The notes beneath the pieces were generated by a model that had not been told where the DNA came from, ran no database searches, and saw nothing but the letters and a program-made list of their open reading frames with translations. A stretch of 64,000 nucleotides of DNA, taken from NCBI RefSeq assembly GCF_040054535.1, contig NC_090796.1:9608501-9672500 (forward strand), in the 5' to 3' direction. Within the stretch, counting starts at the first letter, position 1. Each line of letters starts with the position of its first letter. Below, piece by piece: positions 1-13,649 of this stretch. Origin of the DNA: Antennarius striatus. Its lineage: Eukaryota > Chordata > Actinopteri > Lophiiformes > Antennariidae. The translations under genes were made by a program, and so were the position numbers.

Positions 1-2460
1 CATTGATTCCTCAATGATGTCTGAATTACAGCCCACTAATTTACTGCAACGGTCAAGCAGTAATTCAACACTGTCTTCACACCTTTTCCACAGATTAAGC
101 CAGCAACATGACATGTTGAATAATGCAATCTAGAGGTGTTTCTCTGATCACAGCAAGGCTAGCTGTTTCCCCCATCATTGAGGCAAAGCTGCATATGTAC
201 AGAGGGGTGTTGGGCTTCCAGTGATTTCTTGCTGTACTTAAAAAAAGAATGCAGGTTTCAGGTCACCTACTACAGTAGTTTTGGTTTTGAGACAACAATC
301 TGTAATCACGTTGCTATCTTCCAGTCATCAAGGTAAAGTCAGCAGGAGGAGCGAAGCCCTGACTCTGAAAGTGTTGCATGTTGACCTTCAGCAGAAGCTT
401 AGCCAGCGAGGGTCATTTGTCATGTATGGTCCAGTGTCTGCTGTGAGCACAACAGAGGGTGATACGCTCCAAAGCTCATCTAGCTTTTCCTTGGCTGGAG
501 ATGAAACAAACTTCTGAAACACACTGCTGCGTGCCAGCCCACAAACTTCACAGGCTCATTGGAATGAAAAGACAACGACACACCAACGGTTCACGATGGA
601 AACATGTCGACCATCCAGAGGCACAATAACAAAGTTAATGAATTCTGAAAGACTGGTCACCACACAATAAAATAGCACAGAGATAACCTGGAACCCTGTG
701 GGTCGGGATGAGATGTGGAGGTTTTTGCTTTTAAATATGAGGTTGATGAAAGAAGAGAGGATGAATAATTCCTTATCACGCTGTGCAGTAAATGACTTGA
801 CAAAACAATAAAGGGAAATAATTCTAAACGGTATGGATTGTCACACATAAAGAGAGCAGGTGAAAACAAGTTAATGAGTCCCTTGGAGGACGGTGACTTA
901 AAGCAGAATTTATCGACAGATTGATTACCCGAGATGAGCAGACAACAAGGATTGGTCTTATGAATAATAAATAACACCTCAGAGGAGACACATAAAAAAA
1001 ATACGTCAATACAAAAATACCAGTGAACAAACACGCCACACTCATGCAGAGTGTGCATCTGTTGCAGGCTAGTGAGTGAGCGTGTTTTGATCTAATGTGT
1101 ACAGTCAGTCGCCTCCCGGTTCAGGCAGATGTGGCTGTAAGCTGGAGCAGCACCATCTCCAGCAGCAGCACCACACACATCGCCTGGAGGCCTGGCGGCT
1201 TACGCCTCACAGGGAAGCAGAAACTCACAGAGCGATCATGATTGATCGCTCTCATGCTGCCAGCTGGAATCCCTCTCTCAGCTCATCTTTTCATCCTCAT
1301 CTTGCTGCTGAGAAGTGTGACACTCTCCAAACAACGACCGCACAGGTTTCAGCACACGCAGGTTTTTAGGTGTTCAAACTTGACCATACGCCCACAAGAT
1401 TCTTCATCATAGAGAGAAATACTTCACACCATTTTTGTGAACTTGTCCACGGCAGCGGCTGTTAGTTATGCAACCACAAACCCCATTATACATATATTTG
1501 TGAGGTAATGTGTGTTTTCAGCTTGGAGAGGGAGGGCTGAAGCTGCCAGAAACCGGCAGTCGAGGATGTCTTTGTGCAACATGTGACACCCCCTCCTCCA
1601 CTTTCAGGTCCTTCACATTAAATTAGAGTCACATCACAGCATGGACGCGCTCTCCTACAATCCTCCTCTTATCTCCACCTTTACTAATCCTGATCTCCCC
1701 CTTTTTATCTTTGCTATTATCGCTCTGTCAGTCTTCCTCACACACCTCTGCTCCACCTGTAGGGATACAGGGAGGGTTCTTCATTTCTCGGCCTGGTCTT
1801 CTTCCCTTGGTGTCCTATATACAATGGGCCCCTGTGGCGTGCTGAGTTCACCTTTAAATAACAAGCTGCCGGCTGACAGACAGATGGTATAGTAAGGGCT
1901 GCACACTGTAGCGACTCATTAAAGCTTGACAGTGAGCACATATAGCTTACCAACGTGATAGTGAGCACTTGTCAATTACAGCCAAGTTATTTCCAGGCAT
2001 TCGGGATGAGTGAACTTCAGCATGTGTGAGTGACAGAGTCTGATATGTCTGTGGATGCTGAGACATGTGAAAGAAAAGTGAACTAGATGGTAAGAAGATT
2101 GAAAAGAAAACACGCTGTACCTCCCCGTGGTGTGTGGTAAGTGTTCCAGTCGCTGTCTGTTTTTGTGCTGCATTATGTTATTTATTACATATAATGCAGT
2201 TAAGAAAACAAAAGCAGGCACACATGATTCAAACAGATGAGAAAAATGAAAATGTGAAGATATGATGGTGAAAAGTGTATCTGATCTAAAGACATGAGGA
2301 GGAAACAAACACGCAAGAGCACAAGATCAATAAAACAATAAAGATGTTGACTTACCTCAGAGATAAAGCCAGTGTGAAACTCCTCATAAAAAAAGAGGGG
2401 ATTCCAGCATGGAGAGGAAAGGGAGACTAACTAACAGGTGGCGTGGAGAGAAGCTGAAGC
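1..2460. other. Intergenic, no gene recognised
   Basis: Only short open frames without recognisable domains or splice structure are present. Composition is ordinary fish noncoding DNA. I see no exon of a known gene, although a distal intron of a gene beyond the left edge cannot be excluded. Confidence 0.5.
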
Positions 2461-2466
2461 GGGAAA

Positions 2467-2468
<2 letters not shown>

Positions 2469-2525
<57 letters not shown>
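2469..2525. repeat. (GA)n microsatellite
   Basis: Near-uninterrupted GA dinucleotide tract of about 57 bases. Reading frames through it give Ser-Leu or Glu-Arg strings and are not coding. Confidence 0.95.
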
Positions 2526-2528
<3 letters not shown>

Positions 2529-2775
2529 TAGGACAAAGAAAGAGAAGGACGGTGAGCTCCACGCATAGCATTAAAAATGAAATGCATGAGTAGTTCAAGT
2601 TGAAACGAGAACGAGGAGCAAAGGGAAACAGAGAGCAGAGCAGCAGGCTAGATGGAGATGGGGAGGAGAAGGATGGAGGGAAACGAGAGAGAGAGAGACA
2701 GAGAGGCAGTGAGGAATTATTCCTTGACATTCTCCATGCCGTTGTGCGTGTGACTGTTTTGCCTCGCTCCCCCAA

Positions 2776-2787
2776 ACACACACACAC

Positions 2788-2864
<77 letters not shown>
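2776..2864. repeat. (CA)n microsatellite
   Basis: CA tract of about 90 bases with one interruption near its left end. It lies within about 250 bases of the GA tract, so this part of the intergenic region is rich in simple repeats. Confidence 0.95.
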
Positions 2865-2869
<5 letters not shown>

Positions 2870-2949
2870 GCAAGAGGGTTGGTTGTTGTCATTTATGAGG
2901 ACATCGCATTGAACAGCCTTCACTTCCTACCTTCTTAACCTGACCAGAG

Positions 2950-4390
2950 AGACGAGGCTGACATTTTTCTACATCTTATTTTTTTCTCAACAACTCCAAC
3001 CAGCAAACCATTCATGCATGAACCAACATTTCCTGACAACAACAACAAAAAATCATATTGATTCATATTCATAGGCAAATGAAATCAACTTAGTTTGGCA
3101 CTTGATTACAGTAAATATTACACATTTACCCCACAACAGCAGAAGCCATTGGGTTTATTTAGCTAAACATTATAACCATTATGTATTATTGATTATTTTA
3201 CTTTGTAAACTAATTTAAATAAATTTTTAATTAAGTTACACCCACTAGCTAAGAGGCTTTTTTTGACAGATATGCCTCTGTTGGTCATTCTCCCCGGTCC
3301 TCAGTAGAATTGTTCCAGTTCCAGGTCTATTATTTGGTAAATGCAGGAGGAATCCCTGAGCTCATCTTCCTGAGGCCATATTTTCAATGAAAGTTGTCAG
3401 TTTGTTTCCATTGTTGCACAGAGACTAAAATCAGGCGTTTCACTTCACACTGGACGATCATCACTGTAAGTGGAGAGAAAGTAAAACTGCTGAATGGATG
3501 ACAAAAAAAAGTTTTTTTTGTGAAAAAACAGTCCAGCCCATAACTCCTTTTACAGCTGGTTCATTGAGATGCATCTATAATGGACCAAATGTTGCACTGC
3601 ACCCCTACTGGAGGGGTTCAACAGAACTACACAGTACTGATGCTCTTGTCTGTCTGTAGGGTCTCCCAAAGATTCCAACTCCACCTCTTAAGAAAAAGTT
3701 CACCAACTTTTCAGTCTCCACTTGTAAACTAAGCAGATATCATACTTCCAAACCACTTCAAGCATTTAACTCATGAAGACTTGATGAGTGACCACCTTGA
3801 GTTTTGTTAATTTAATGTGTAAAAAAAAAGAATAATTGACATCCAATTAAACCTCTTTTTATTTCTGATCATGTTAATTCAGACTAGTACACTGTGTCTA
3901 AACCTGCCTCCCTCCGTCACAGTCTCTTCTGTCTCCTTCGTATAATTAAGCTAATGGCTCTTGAGTCAGTGATAGACAAAAGACAACATGCTATTTCCCT
4001 CCAATGTCTATTGAGAAGACACAATTGGCATCCTCTCCCCGTGTCCTGTCATCTGACTTGTCCCCCTCTTTGAGGCGTCTTCCTTTAGTGTCACGTCTGC
4101 CGTCTGTCTACCAGAGAGAGGAGCAGGAAAGCTGTCACACAGCTCAGGCTGTTGAAGAGGCTGCTGTTTTTCTGTGTTATCTTCAAAAAGTGCTTGATGT
4201 CTTTTTTCAGTTCATGATTCTCTTCTTCCTTATCTCATGCCCCTTCTCCATTTCTCCAGTTCTGTTTAATTCCATTAAAGCGATGCTGTGGCGCGGACAT
4301 GCATGGATGCATTAACATGGTAATGTAGCGAACACAAGTCTCCAGAGGAGGATGACTCCCACTCCTTCACACAGCTCATGTTATACACAT
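2950..4390. other. Intergenic, nothing recognised
   Basis: AT-rich noncoding DNA. I see no exons, RNA genes or transposon ends. Confidence 0.5.
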
Positions 4391-4398
4391 TAACCAAA

Positions 4399-4511
<113 letters not shown>

Positions 4512-4779
4512 TAGACACACAGAATATATATGTCTGCCACCCTGCCAATACTGTCAAAAGCCTCCAATCCTTATTTCATCTTCTAGATCCTTGGACTTCC
4601 TCTTCCTCATAGAATCTCTGTTCTGCTACTTTTTTATGACCAAATCTCCTCATTATGATCGAACAGGCGTTACATGTTGTGGGTTCTAGCACTCAAATTA
4701 AAGCAGCTGACCAGGACTGAGTGAACAAAGGCTCTGACAAAAACAAATGACATCAGCGAGCCAGTCGGCCTTGGCGCAC

Positions 4780-4781
4780 AC

Positions 4782-4852
<71 letters not shown>
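4780..4852. repeat. (CA)n microsatellite
   Basis: CA tract of about 70 bases, some 270 bases after the previous CA tract. Confidence 0.95.
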
Positions 4853-4855
<3 letters not shown>

Positions 4856-4859
4856 ACAG

Positions 4860-7410
4860 ACACTGACAAGAATGGTTATGCAACAGGAATTTCTTACAAT
4901 TCACAAGGAAACAGTTTTGTTCGGTATACAGTTTACAGAATGTCATCTATGAACATGCTAGAATAGACAACTACACTACCTTCTATAAGAAATTCTATTG
5001 ATGCCTAAAAAAGTAAAAGTGAACCAGTTGAAATTCCCTCAGAGTGAACCTTTTAAGAGATATACCACTGTTTAATGAGCACATGTCAAACCAACAACAC
5101 TCCAGGAGCATAAAGGCTCACTCCATGACAATAAACTGACACTAAGCTTCATATGGATGATTAGATTTTGAAGCAATTTCCATACATCTGTTGGTAAATT
5201 ATAAATGCACAATGGGCATACTCTGTAGAGAATTATAACAATTAACTGAACAGAAAAGGATTAAAATGCAAAACCGTGACTGAATTAAACAAGCTATGGG
5301 CACTGCGGCAGTGCAGAAAGCAATATAAAAAAAAAAAAACAGCCAGTGGGCTGCAAAGTGAGCTGCAGTTTTACACAGAGGATGCACACTCAGTACTATG
5401 TTATCAGATAGCAGTCAGTGGATGTATACTCACCTCTCTGTGGGCCTAAGGAAGCACGAAGTTATTAATCTGCTCTTGGTTCAACTTATACTCACAGCCA
5501 ATAAAGGAATAACAATCCATTTAAACCTAATGTCTCAGTACAACCTGTGCATACAGCTTCTCTGTCCCACTGCAACCCTCAAAGCTTTATGAGTAGCTGA
5601 AACTGAAATTGCATTTTTAAATGGTTTTGAATTCAGTGAATCATCTTGTACTTTCAGGTTTTTATGTGATAACCTACGGTTAGTTCAGCCACTACCTCCA
5701 GATGAAATTACAAGATGTACCCTGAATATTTTTCATGCTGGTATAGTCAGGTAAAAGCACAAATCCTCCTGAATACAAGAAAAATTACATCCCACCCACA
5801 TTCTCAATGTTTCCTGCACCAAAATGGACAGAAATAGTCAGAAACAGGCTCCACTGAAAATATAATGCATATTCCTGAGGAGCATAGCAAATATAGAAAT
5901 GACTGCTTCTGTGTATTTTTAACCATGTCAGCATACTGTATTGCTTTATAGTGGATGCCAGAAGGTAGGCAAAACTAAGATTTGTAATTATTAAAAGATT
6001 TGCTAAAAAAAGAGTCGAGAAACAATTGAGAAATTAAAATATTATAAAGCTTTTTATTCATTTAAGCAGCAGCTGTGTCATTTCCACTACAGCAGATGAA
6101 CTGAAATATCACAGGAATAGGTGGAACCAGCCGATGTGTCTGAATCTTCTAATGCTATACAGTGTGATTAAAGCATCTATGGCTACGTCAATGTGACTAA
6201 CAACTTTCTTTGGTGATGGAGGAGCCAGAAGGGAATAGAGAGGAGGTCCGACATTTAGAAATGGGATGTTCATATGAAAATCAAGCCTTGCTTTTCAGAG
6301 TAGCAGCTGCCTGCATCCAACATTTCTGCTAAAAATGTATGTTTAATTATGTCAAAAATGAATTTGGTGAGTTGGCTCATTAGTAAAATGAATGAGGGGA
6401 AAATGAAAAAGAAGCAGTTAACATCATTTTATTCGTTGATGCTGCATTTTGTCTGCACCTCTCCAGACTGAATGCTGATCAATTATAGGATATAGGCTGT
6501 TGTCTGCACCTTCTGGAACAGAAAAATATGAGCAAACAGAGGAGAATAGAATAAGTGAAACAAAAAACTCCAAGGTCTTCTTTTCTCTGACTCAGTGAGA
6601 TCAGCTAAGCTATAAAGTATTGGCCCATAAGTGTGTGAAATGGAAAGGCAGGCATGCCTGTATGCTGGCAATGAAGAGGAAGGAGTGTGATGGGAACATC
6701 AGAGAAAGAAAGACTGCAGCTGTTTGGACGGCAGGAACACAAGAGAATAGAGTGTGAAAGATAGGAGATGAAACTGCTTTCAAATAACAAAGATTAAACT
6801 TGAACGGAAAAGAAGGGTGACTGAAAAAAGAAGACAAGGACAGGCAGATTAAAACCTTGACTCCAGGACTGAAGTGTTTTAGGGCTATGGAATTTATTAT
6901 TGGTTTTTCATTTTATTTCTTCACAGAGCCCACGCTGAAGTAGTCATCAGATAGGATGTGGAGTGCTGATAATTCGGGTTCAAAAATTAAAAACTCATCC
7001 AAGCAGACATTTCACACAAATGTTATGGCTTGAGACGATCTCGTCTGTTCATCAAAAGATAAAGTGTGATTACCAGAATGTTCTTTGTGAAAATATTTTT
7101 TTCCTTTAATGTAATCAATGGATAATCCATAAAGAAACCAGAGAAAAAAAACACATTAGGCATGAAATGTATGCTCTTTTACTGTATTATTACATAAATT
7201 TAAGCAAGAGCGTTTAAAACAAGGAACGGCAAGATTTTTGGCTTCAAGGATGATAATCTCCCGCATGAACATGGATAACTTTTCATATTATGTTTCTGCT
7301 AATGTGGTGTATCTATGTACTAGCGATGATCTTGGATGCCATCCCAGTTTACTTTTTCTCTTCTTTCTCAACTGTATCTTTAAATGGATCTTTATATCTT
7401 CAGAGATGAG
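4860..7410. other. Intergenic, nothing recognised
   Basis: No exon, RNA gene or repeat end could be supported here. The few open frames are short and have no homology that I recognise. Confidence 0.5.
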
Positions 7411-7417
7411 AGCATCT

Positions 7418-7517
<100 letters not shown>

Positions 7518-7888
7518 TTATTCCAAATTATTCGCTCATGGAGCTAAACGTTTGTCCAGCAGCAGAATGGGAACAAATGTGAAACACATTTTATTGCTGT
7601 TTCTTTCTTCTCTAGAAAAAAAAAAAAAAATCATGTGGAAAGATAGACGCTAAAGATGTTTAACCGCAGAGCCGTTTGGTGAGACATTTTTGCTGCCATA
7701 TGCAGACGACAGCAGCTGAAGAGTCATGGAGGGTTTTAAGAGATTACATGAGTGCATGACCGACAGTGCTGATCTAATGAGGGCAGATCAGGAACCCTGC
7801 AGCCTAATATGTACATCCACATAACAGGCATGTTTGTGTGTCTGTGTATCTACATTTGCTCATCATGATGAGATGTGAATTTGTAGAG

Positions 7889-7959
<71 letters not shown>

Positions 7960-7973
7960 CTGGGGGGGGGGGG
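7889..7973. repeat. (GT)n microsatellite followed by a G run
   Basis: GT tract (about 7889-7957, one TA interruption), then a run of about 12 G residues at 7962-7973. Confidence 0.93.
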
Positions 7974-8447
7974 TTAAGCCTAAAGTTAGCCAAGGGCTTC
8001 CTCTGCCTGCTTATTCAGACATATACAGTAACATCATTTGTAGGGGAACAGTCCCATTCACTTATTAGATAAAGTACTGTAATGCACATTTAAAATCAAT
8101 ACTGCAGAGGTCTGTAAACACACAAGCCCACAGGCTGTAACCTTTTTCTCAAAACAACAGCAACAAAAAAAATGAATGAATGAACATGAATGCAAATGTT
8201 CTTTCTGTTCTTTCTGTTAATTTTCTCATTAAAAAAGGTGATTTCTGAAGAGAGGCAGCTATTTGAGGTTATTGCCATTGCCCCTGCGTTTGTGGACATT
8301 AATAGCTTGTCACCTTCCCTGAATGACTGCAGTTCAATCCATTCGCTCCCTTAAATGATGGTTAAATGTCAAAACTGTGTTTAATGGTGTAAAAACAGGA
8401 TATTGAAAATAGATTTTGTCACAATGAAACTGATATGTGGAAAGTTT

Positions 8448-8561
<114 letters not shown>

Positions 8562-8569
8562 GGACAACA

Positions 8570-8862
8570 CAGAAGTTAGAAGTTTTGGAGATAAAGTCAG
8601 AGAGGCCAGACTGAGATGGTTTGGACATGTCCAGAGGAGAGATAGTTAATATATTGGTAGAAGGATGCTGAGTTTTGAACTTCCAGGCAGGAGGCCTAGA
8701 GGAAGACCAAAGAGGAGGTTTATGGATGTAATGAAAGAGGACATGAAGGTAGTTGGTGTGAGAGAAGAGGATGCAGAAGGCAGGGTTAGATGGAGGCAAC
8801 CGATTCGCTGTGGCGACCCCTGAAGGGAAAAGCCAAAAGGAGAAGAAGAAGATGATGTTGAT
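8570..8862 (+). mobile_element. 5'-truncated RTE-like LINE, copy 1
   Basis: The plus strand encodes the C-terminal tail of a non-LTR reverse transcriptase. Recognisable pieces are [47 protein letters not shown] and a final CGDP followed by a stop. These are typical of the RTE-type LINEs common in fish. Only the last 290 bases or so remain. The element is cut off at its 5' side close to a GAT microsatellite, and its 3' tail runs into GAAGAT/ATT repeats. A second, longer copy in the opposite orientation lies at about 47,855-48,590. Confidence 0.8.
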
Positions 8863-8866
8863 GAAG

Positions 8867-8918
<52 letters not shown>
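8867..8918. repeat. (ATT)n microsatellite, probable LINE 3' tail
   Basis: ATT tract of about 50 bases directly following the LINE 3' end. It was probably seeded by the short repeat tail of that element. Confidence 0.9.
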
Positions 8919-8919
<1 letters not shown>

Positions 8920-8920
<1 letters not shown>

Positions 8921-10076
8921 TTACTTACTTTATTTCTATTTAACTTTGTGCTTTCTAACATTAAGTCATAGATCCAGTAGAAATCTAAGGGGTCAGGAAA
9001 TGATTGTCTTCTTGAAGTAGCCCCTTGTACACTTGTATCTTACAGTGAGAGAGCAAAAGTGCCCTCTTGGACATTGTTATGGTAGATAAAACAAGATAAT
9101 GTGTCCTCCACAGCAGCGCAATATGCACTAAAATAGAGCGTGATGGGTGAAGATTGAGAAATGCAGTGCCCTCTTGTGTCCTTGTAGTGTTGAAGACATG
9201 CTGCTATGTTATATAGCTTTCCCAATAAACTGGCTAAAGGTTAGGATTTCTTTTCACCATGAAAACACACTGGCTTTCTGAATATTGGTTCTTTTGTTAA
9301 TATTTTATGCACCTCAGTTGACAAAAATTGGAGGATCAAGGTGTTGGGAGTGTTCCTGCCAGCGTCTCTGACGCATATCAATGTCTTGCAGTTTATAAAT
9401 GTCGATACAAGATGATATAAAAATATTAAAAATCCCTCCCCCGTAGCAGCATTTAACATTCTGTTCAATGAAGTATTGTATTTCACCCACAATGAAGACA
9501 CACTACTGCAATGAGTGTTCCTTCATTTTATTGAAACACCTGGCGAGTGCTCTGCTGTTTCATAGCGAAGATGTGTTCTAACAGGCGTGTGTCCAAAGTG
9601 AGGCATTAGGATAAAGCATTTTAATCAGGAAAGAGCAATAACTTAATGCACTGTCTCCATATGGGTTCTGTTGTGGTCTCAAAGCCTTTAAACATATTTA
9701 GGCTGAATAAAACAATTTCATGAGGGATCATCAATTTGGTTTTATTACTGAATATAGAATCCACGAGGAAGGATCATTCTAATTAGACACAACCCAGAAA
9801 TGTCTGCAGAGGTTTATTTAGTCTTCAACCTGCACAGTTGGAAATCCACTTCTGAAGTGTGCTGGAGTGAAGGGCATCTCAAAAGACAAAAATGTTCACT
9901 GAGGCATCTCCTCCATAATTAAATTGCACTTTAAAATATTTAAAGTATATTATATTGAGGTTAGTAGCCCGTTTCAGTTGGTGCCATCCTCTGTTTAACT
10001 TTAATGTTTCTGTGGTTAAAATGAAAAAAATATAAAACTGACATACTATAAAGTCTGGTTGTTTGTAAAGATCCTG
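8920..10076. other. Intergenic, nothing recognised
   Basis: Noncoding, no recognisable exon or mobile-element end until the LINE target-site duplication at 10,077. Confidence 0.5.
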
Positions 10077-10694
10077 CATCATATTTTTCCATCCATCCAT
10101 CCATCCATCCATCCATCCATCCATCCATCCATCCATCCATCCATCTTCCACCACTCATCGGGAATCGGGTCTCGGGGGCAGCAGCTTCAACAGGGAGCCC
10201 CAAACTTCCCTTTCCACATCCACCAGCTCTGACTGGGGGATCCCAAGGCGTTACCAGGCCAGTGTTGAGATATAATCCCTCCACCTGGTCCTGGGTCTGC
10301 CCCGAGGTCTCCTCCCAGCTGGACGTGCCAGAAACACCTCTCTAGGGAGGCGCCCCGGATACCGCTCCTGCTGCCCCAATTCTCCATCCAATCTCAGGCT
10401 CCATTGTTCCCTCACTCGTGAACAGGACCCCAAGATAGTTAAACTCCTTCACTTGTGGAAGGACCTCATCCCCCACTCGGATAAGACAGTCCACCGGTTT
10501 CCTGCTGAGGACCATGGCCTCAGATTTGGAGGTGCTAATCCTCATCCCCACCGCTTCACACTCGGCTGCAAACCGGACCAGTGAGTGCTGCAGGTCAGAG
10601 GCCGATGATGCAAACCACATCATCTGCAAAAAGGTAAGCCCCACCAGATCCAACTGGTAACGCTCCACCTCCAACACAACACATCATATTTTTC
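10077..10694 (-). mobile_element. Truncated, internally deleted LINE with 13-bp TSD
   Basis: The minus strand reads as reverse-transcriptase fragments FASSASDLQHSLVRFAAECE, GMRISTSKSEAMVLSRK and FNYLGVLFTSEG. It then jumps to the element's C-terminal part, [20 protein letters not shown] followed by [14 protein letters not shown]. Related fish elements have a long segment between RIGAA and GRLPREVF, so this copy carries an internal deletion at about 10,345-10,380. The 3' end is a (GGAT)n tail (plus-strand CCAT, 10,089-10,144). The 13-base sequence CATCATATTTTTC occurs at 10,077-10,089 and again at 10,682-10,694, a perfect target-site duplication. The clade (L2, CR1 or Rex type) is not certain. 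Confidence 0.85.
10089..10144. repeat. (CCAT)n tetranucleotide microsatellite, LINE tail
   Basis: About 14 units of a CCAT/GGAT tetranucleotide at the 3' end of the minus-strand LINE, inside its target-site duplication. Confidence 0.95.
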
Positions 10695-10699
10695 TCACA

Positions 10700-13560
10700 G
10701 ATTTTCTTGGTTATGAAATGTAAGCTGACATGTTGTTGTGTCAGCAATGTCTAATCTGTGCCCAAGTAAACAGAACTGATATACTCCCTATATACAGGAG
10801 CACGACATTGACTTACTTTTTTTTTTAACTCCCTCCTCAAAAGTGCTTACATCTAGCCTCCGGTGATGTGCAGCCAGCCACATTCAGAATGGAATTCTAT
10901 TAAAAGTACATTGATATGCAAAAAGGCTTGAAAGGGCATTCGAAAATGTCTTCTTTTTTTTTTTTTGGTCTGATGTTTGTTTGCAGTGTGCATAAAATCA
11001 TTATATAGAAGGAGTGTTCAGCGATAAAAGCAGAATAACAGTTTTGATTAATCTATTGTACAATAACGTCATCTTACAGCCTCTGAAAGTGAAGCATACC
11101 TTATGTTAAGCTTATGTTACCATTAACATCAACTCATTTTGGTTTACTTTTACATGGCAAGGTTGCAACTTTTATCCAAAGAGTATTAAAATATTAATGT
11201 CTTTGTTTATTTGAATAAATTGGTACATAGAGTTGAGAGCTTAAAATGTATTTCTGCTTAATTCTGTAACCAAAGAGTGATGTAATATTTGATAAAATTC
11301 AATAATAACATTTTAAATACCAGTTTTAATGAGTGGCAGAGCAAAAGCACAAAATGACTTCTATGTATCAAGATCTTTAAAGTTGTTTTGGCTATTTTTG
11401 TGACATGTCTGCAAGTCTGTTAAAGTGCTTTAAAGTGCAGTCATAATGAATTGTGATTTTTGATGAAAAACCCCCAGAATATATAACAAGGCAGAATGAC
11501 AAGACAAGAGAAAAACAAATGAAGAAGGATTGGGTGAGGAAGAAATGTTAATGGGATATCAGATAAACTCACAGAGAAGAGTCAACTCTTTTGTTGATTT
11601 AAGTGTTCAGAATTCATAGGAAAACATATCAGAGAGCTGCTCCTTTACTGAGGAGACAAGCCTTTAATGTTTTTGACACTGAAATGTGAATCATGTTATC
11701 TAATGGAGACAAAAACACTTGCTGCTCCTCCAAGATCACCTTTTTATTTACAAAATTAGCATCAGCTTACATTGCAATCTACAGTATATTTTAACTAACA
11801 GCCTTTAAACACAACTTCAGAATGAACTCAACAAATGCAATGTGGGAAAGATAAACTTAAAGTAGAGTAAGCTTTCAAATCTAAATTTTACAGTATGTGG
11901 AGAAGCAGCTTTAAAAAAAAGCCTCTCCTGAATTAGGCCAGTCAGATGGCAGCCGAGTCAAGTGATGCCAAGAACATTACCTTCAAGACTGACCTTTTAT
12001 ATCAATGGTGCTTTTACAGCAAAGCTCACAAGAGCTGCTCTAAATGCATTAAGATGTATGTCAGGGTAGCAACAAGGTTTGAGGATCCTGTTTGCGCTGT
12101 TAAGATTGAAATTCAGCATTTTGGAACAAATGCTTTCATCCAAATGAGAAGATTGATACCATTCTCATTTCTACCTGATAAACTACCTGCAGCCAGCAGT
12201 TTGTTAGTTTAACCTATATTCACCTACCAGCACATCTAAACTCATTAATACATCTTATAGTGTTTGCTTAACTAAACACAAAAATGTCATTCAAATTACA
12301 CATTGTTGATGTGTGTAATTATATCCAAGTAATTAAAAATAATGCGATGGGCACAACTTCTTTAATGATGATCTAACATTGGAGTTTTATTTTATTCCGC
12401 AATGCTAATAATGTTAGTGTCTGAAATAGCCAAGTTTGCTGGTTCACCTGTTTTCAGTTTTTATATTAAGGTAATCTAGGTCTGTCCTTATAGAGCCATA
12501 ATCCACAGACAAATATAAGAGTTAAAAATGTCCTGATTAGACTCTCATTAGAAAAAAAAAAATAAGGGGAATTTTCATTAGGTCAGAGTTTCTCTTCGGA
12601 GGCTTTCCAGCAGCGAAACCCAAGTGGCAATCCAAGAAACATGTCTGAAAGTTTACACAGCAGACATCTGGCTATGCATTCATTAGAATCAACACAGTGG
12701 GGCCAGGTTGACAGCATATTGTCTCGAGACCGCAGGGCAGTGATGAAACATTCACACACACTTGCATCAGTCATTAGAGATTCTCATATGCACACACACA
12801 GACACTAGTTTCCAGTAAAATGCATAGACACACACGTGTATGCACATGCAGACATCCCCATAATAGTGTTAGATCTTCACTACGTACATCCCCAATTGTT
12901 ATCCATCAGCTGGTTGCTATGCAACACTGGCACTCCTAATAGCACTTGGGTACCATGGATGCCGTGGGTACAAGGGGTGGGGTTGGAGAAGCTGGGTGAA
13001 GAGGTTACAAGGATTGTTGAGGGAGTCCCTTGGGAAGGAAGTGGGGGTGGAAGGGGGGGAGGGGGGTTGCTCTTCCTTCAGCCATCCAACCATCTATTTA
13101 AACGCCATAAGATCCAGCATTCAACACTGATTCCGGTTTTGACGTGCACAGACTTACAAAAGGGGCCGTGATGTCAAATAAGGGACAAAGTAGCAGGTTA
13201 CTATGACAATATGTCTCCTCCATTCCATATTCCATATATGTTCTGGGACTATCTGGGGTAGTATGAGGAATGGATGATGCTGAAAAAAATATAAACACAA
13301 TATTTTTTGAGTAAACTAAAGCTGCAGCCTATCATTACCTTATTCCAACCAGATGAGACACATGAATGAAGTAATGTTAAGTGTTTGTTAAAAAATACAA
13401 TGTGATGTTCAGAATGTCAGAATGATTTTGGTGTTAAAATTGTTCAGGAAGATTGTGATTGATGAACATTTGTCCTAAAACCTCACTGATGGTGGTGGTG
13501 GTGGCCGATGACCCGGTTAAGACAAATGAAATAATAAAGTTGGTGACTTCAGACACCACC
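10700..13560. other. Intergenic, nothing recognised
   Basis: I found no exon or RNA gene. An 88-codon frame at 11,946-12,212 (+) has no domain I recognise and no splice context. A G-rich stretch near 13,040-13,070 is noted without interpretation. Confidence 0.45.
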
Positions 13561-13567
13561 AGAGCAA

Positions 13568-13573
13568 GAGAGA

Positions 13574-13639
<66 letters not shown>
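13568..13639. repeat. (GA)n microsatellite
   Basis: GA tract of about 70 bases. Confidence 0.95.
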
Positions 13640-13643
<4 letters not shown>

Positions 13644-13649
13644 AGTGCA

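Noticed and set aside
11946-12212. 88-codon open frame starting MAAESSDAKNITFKTD
   Set aside because: I recognise no homology, domain or splice context, and its length is within chance expectation for AT-rich DNA.
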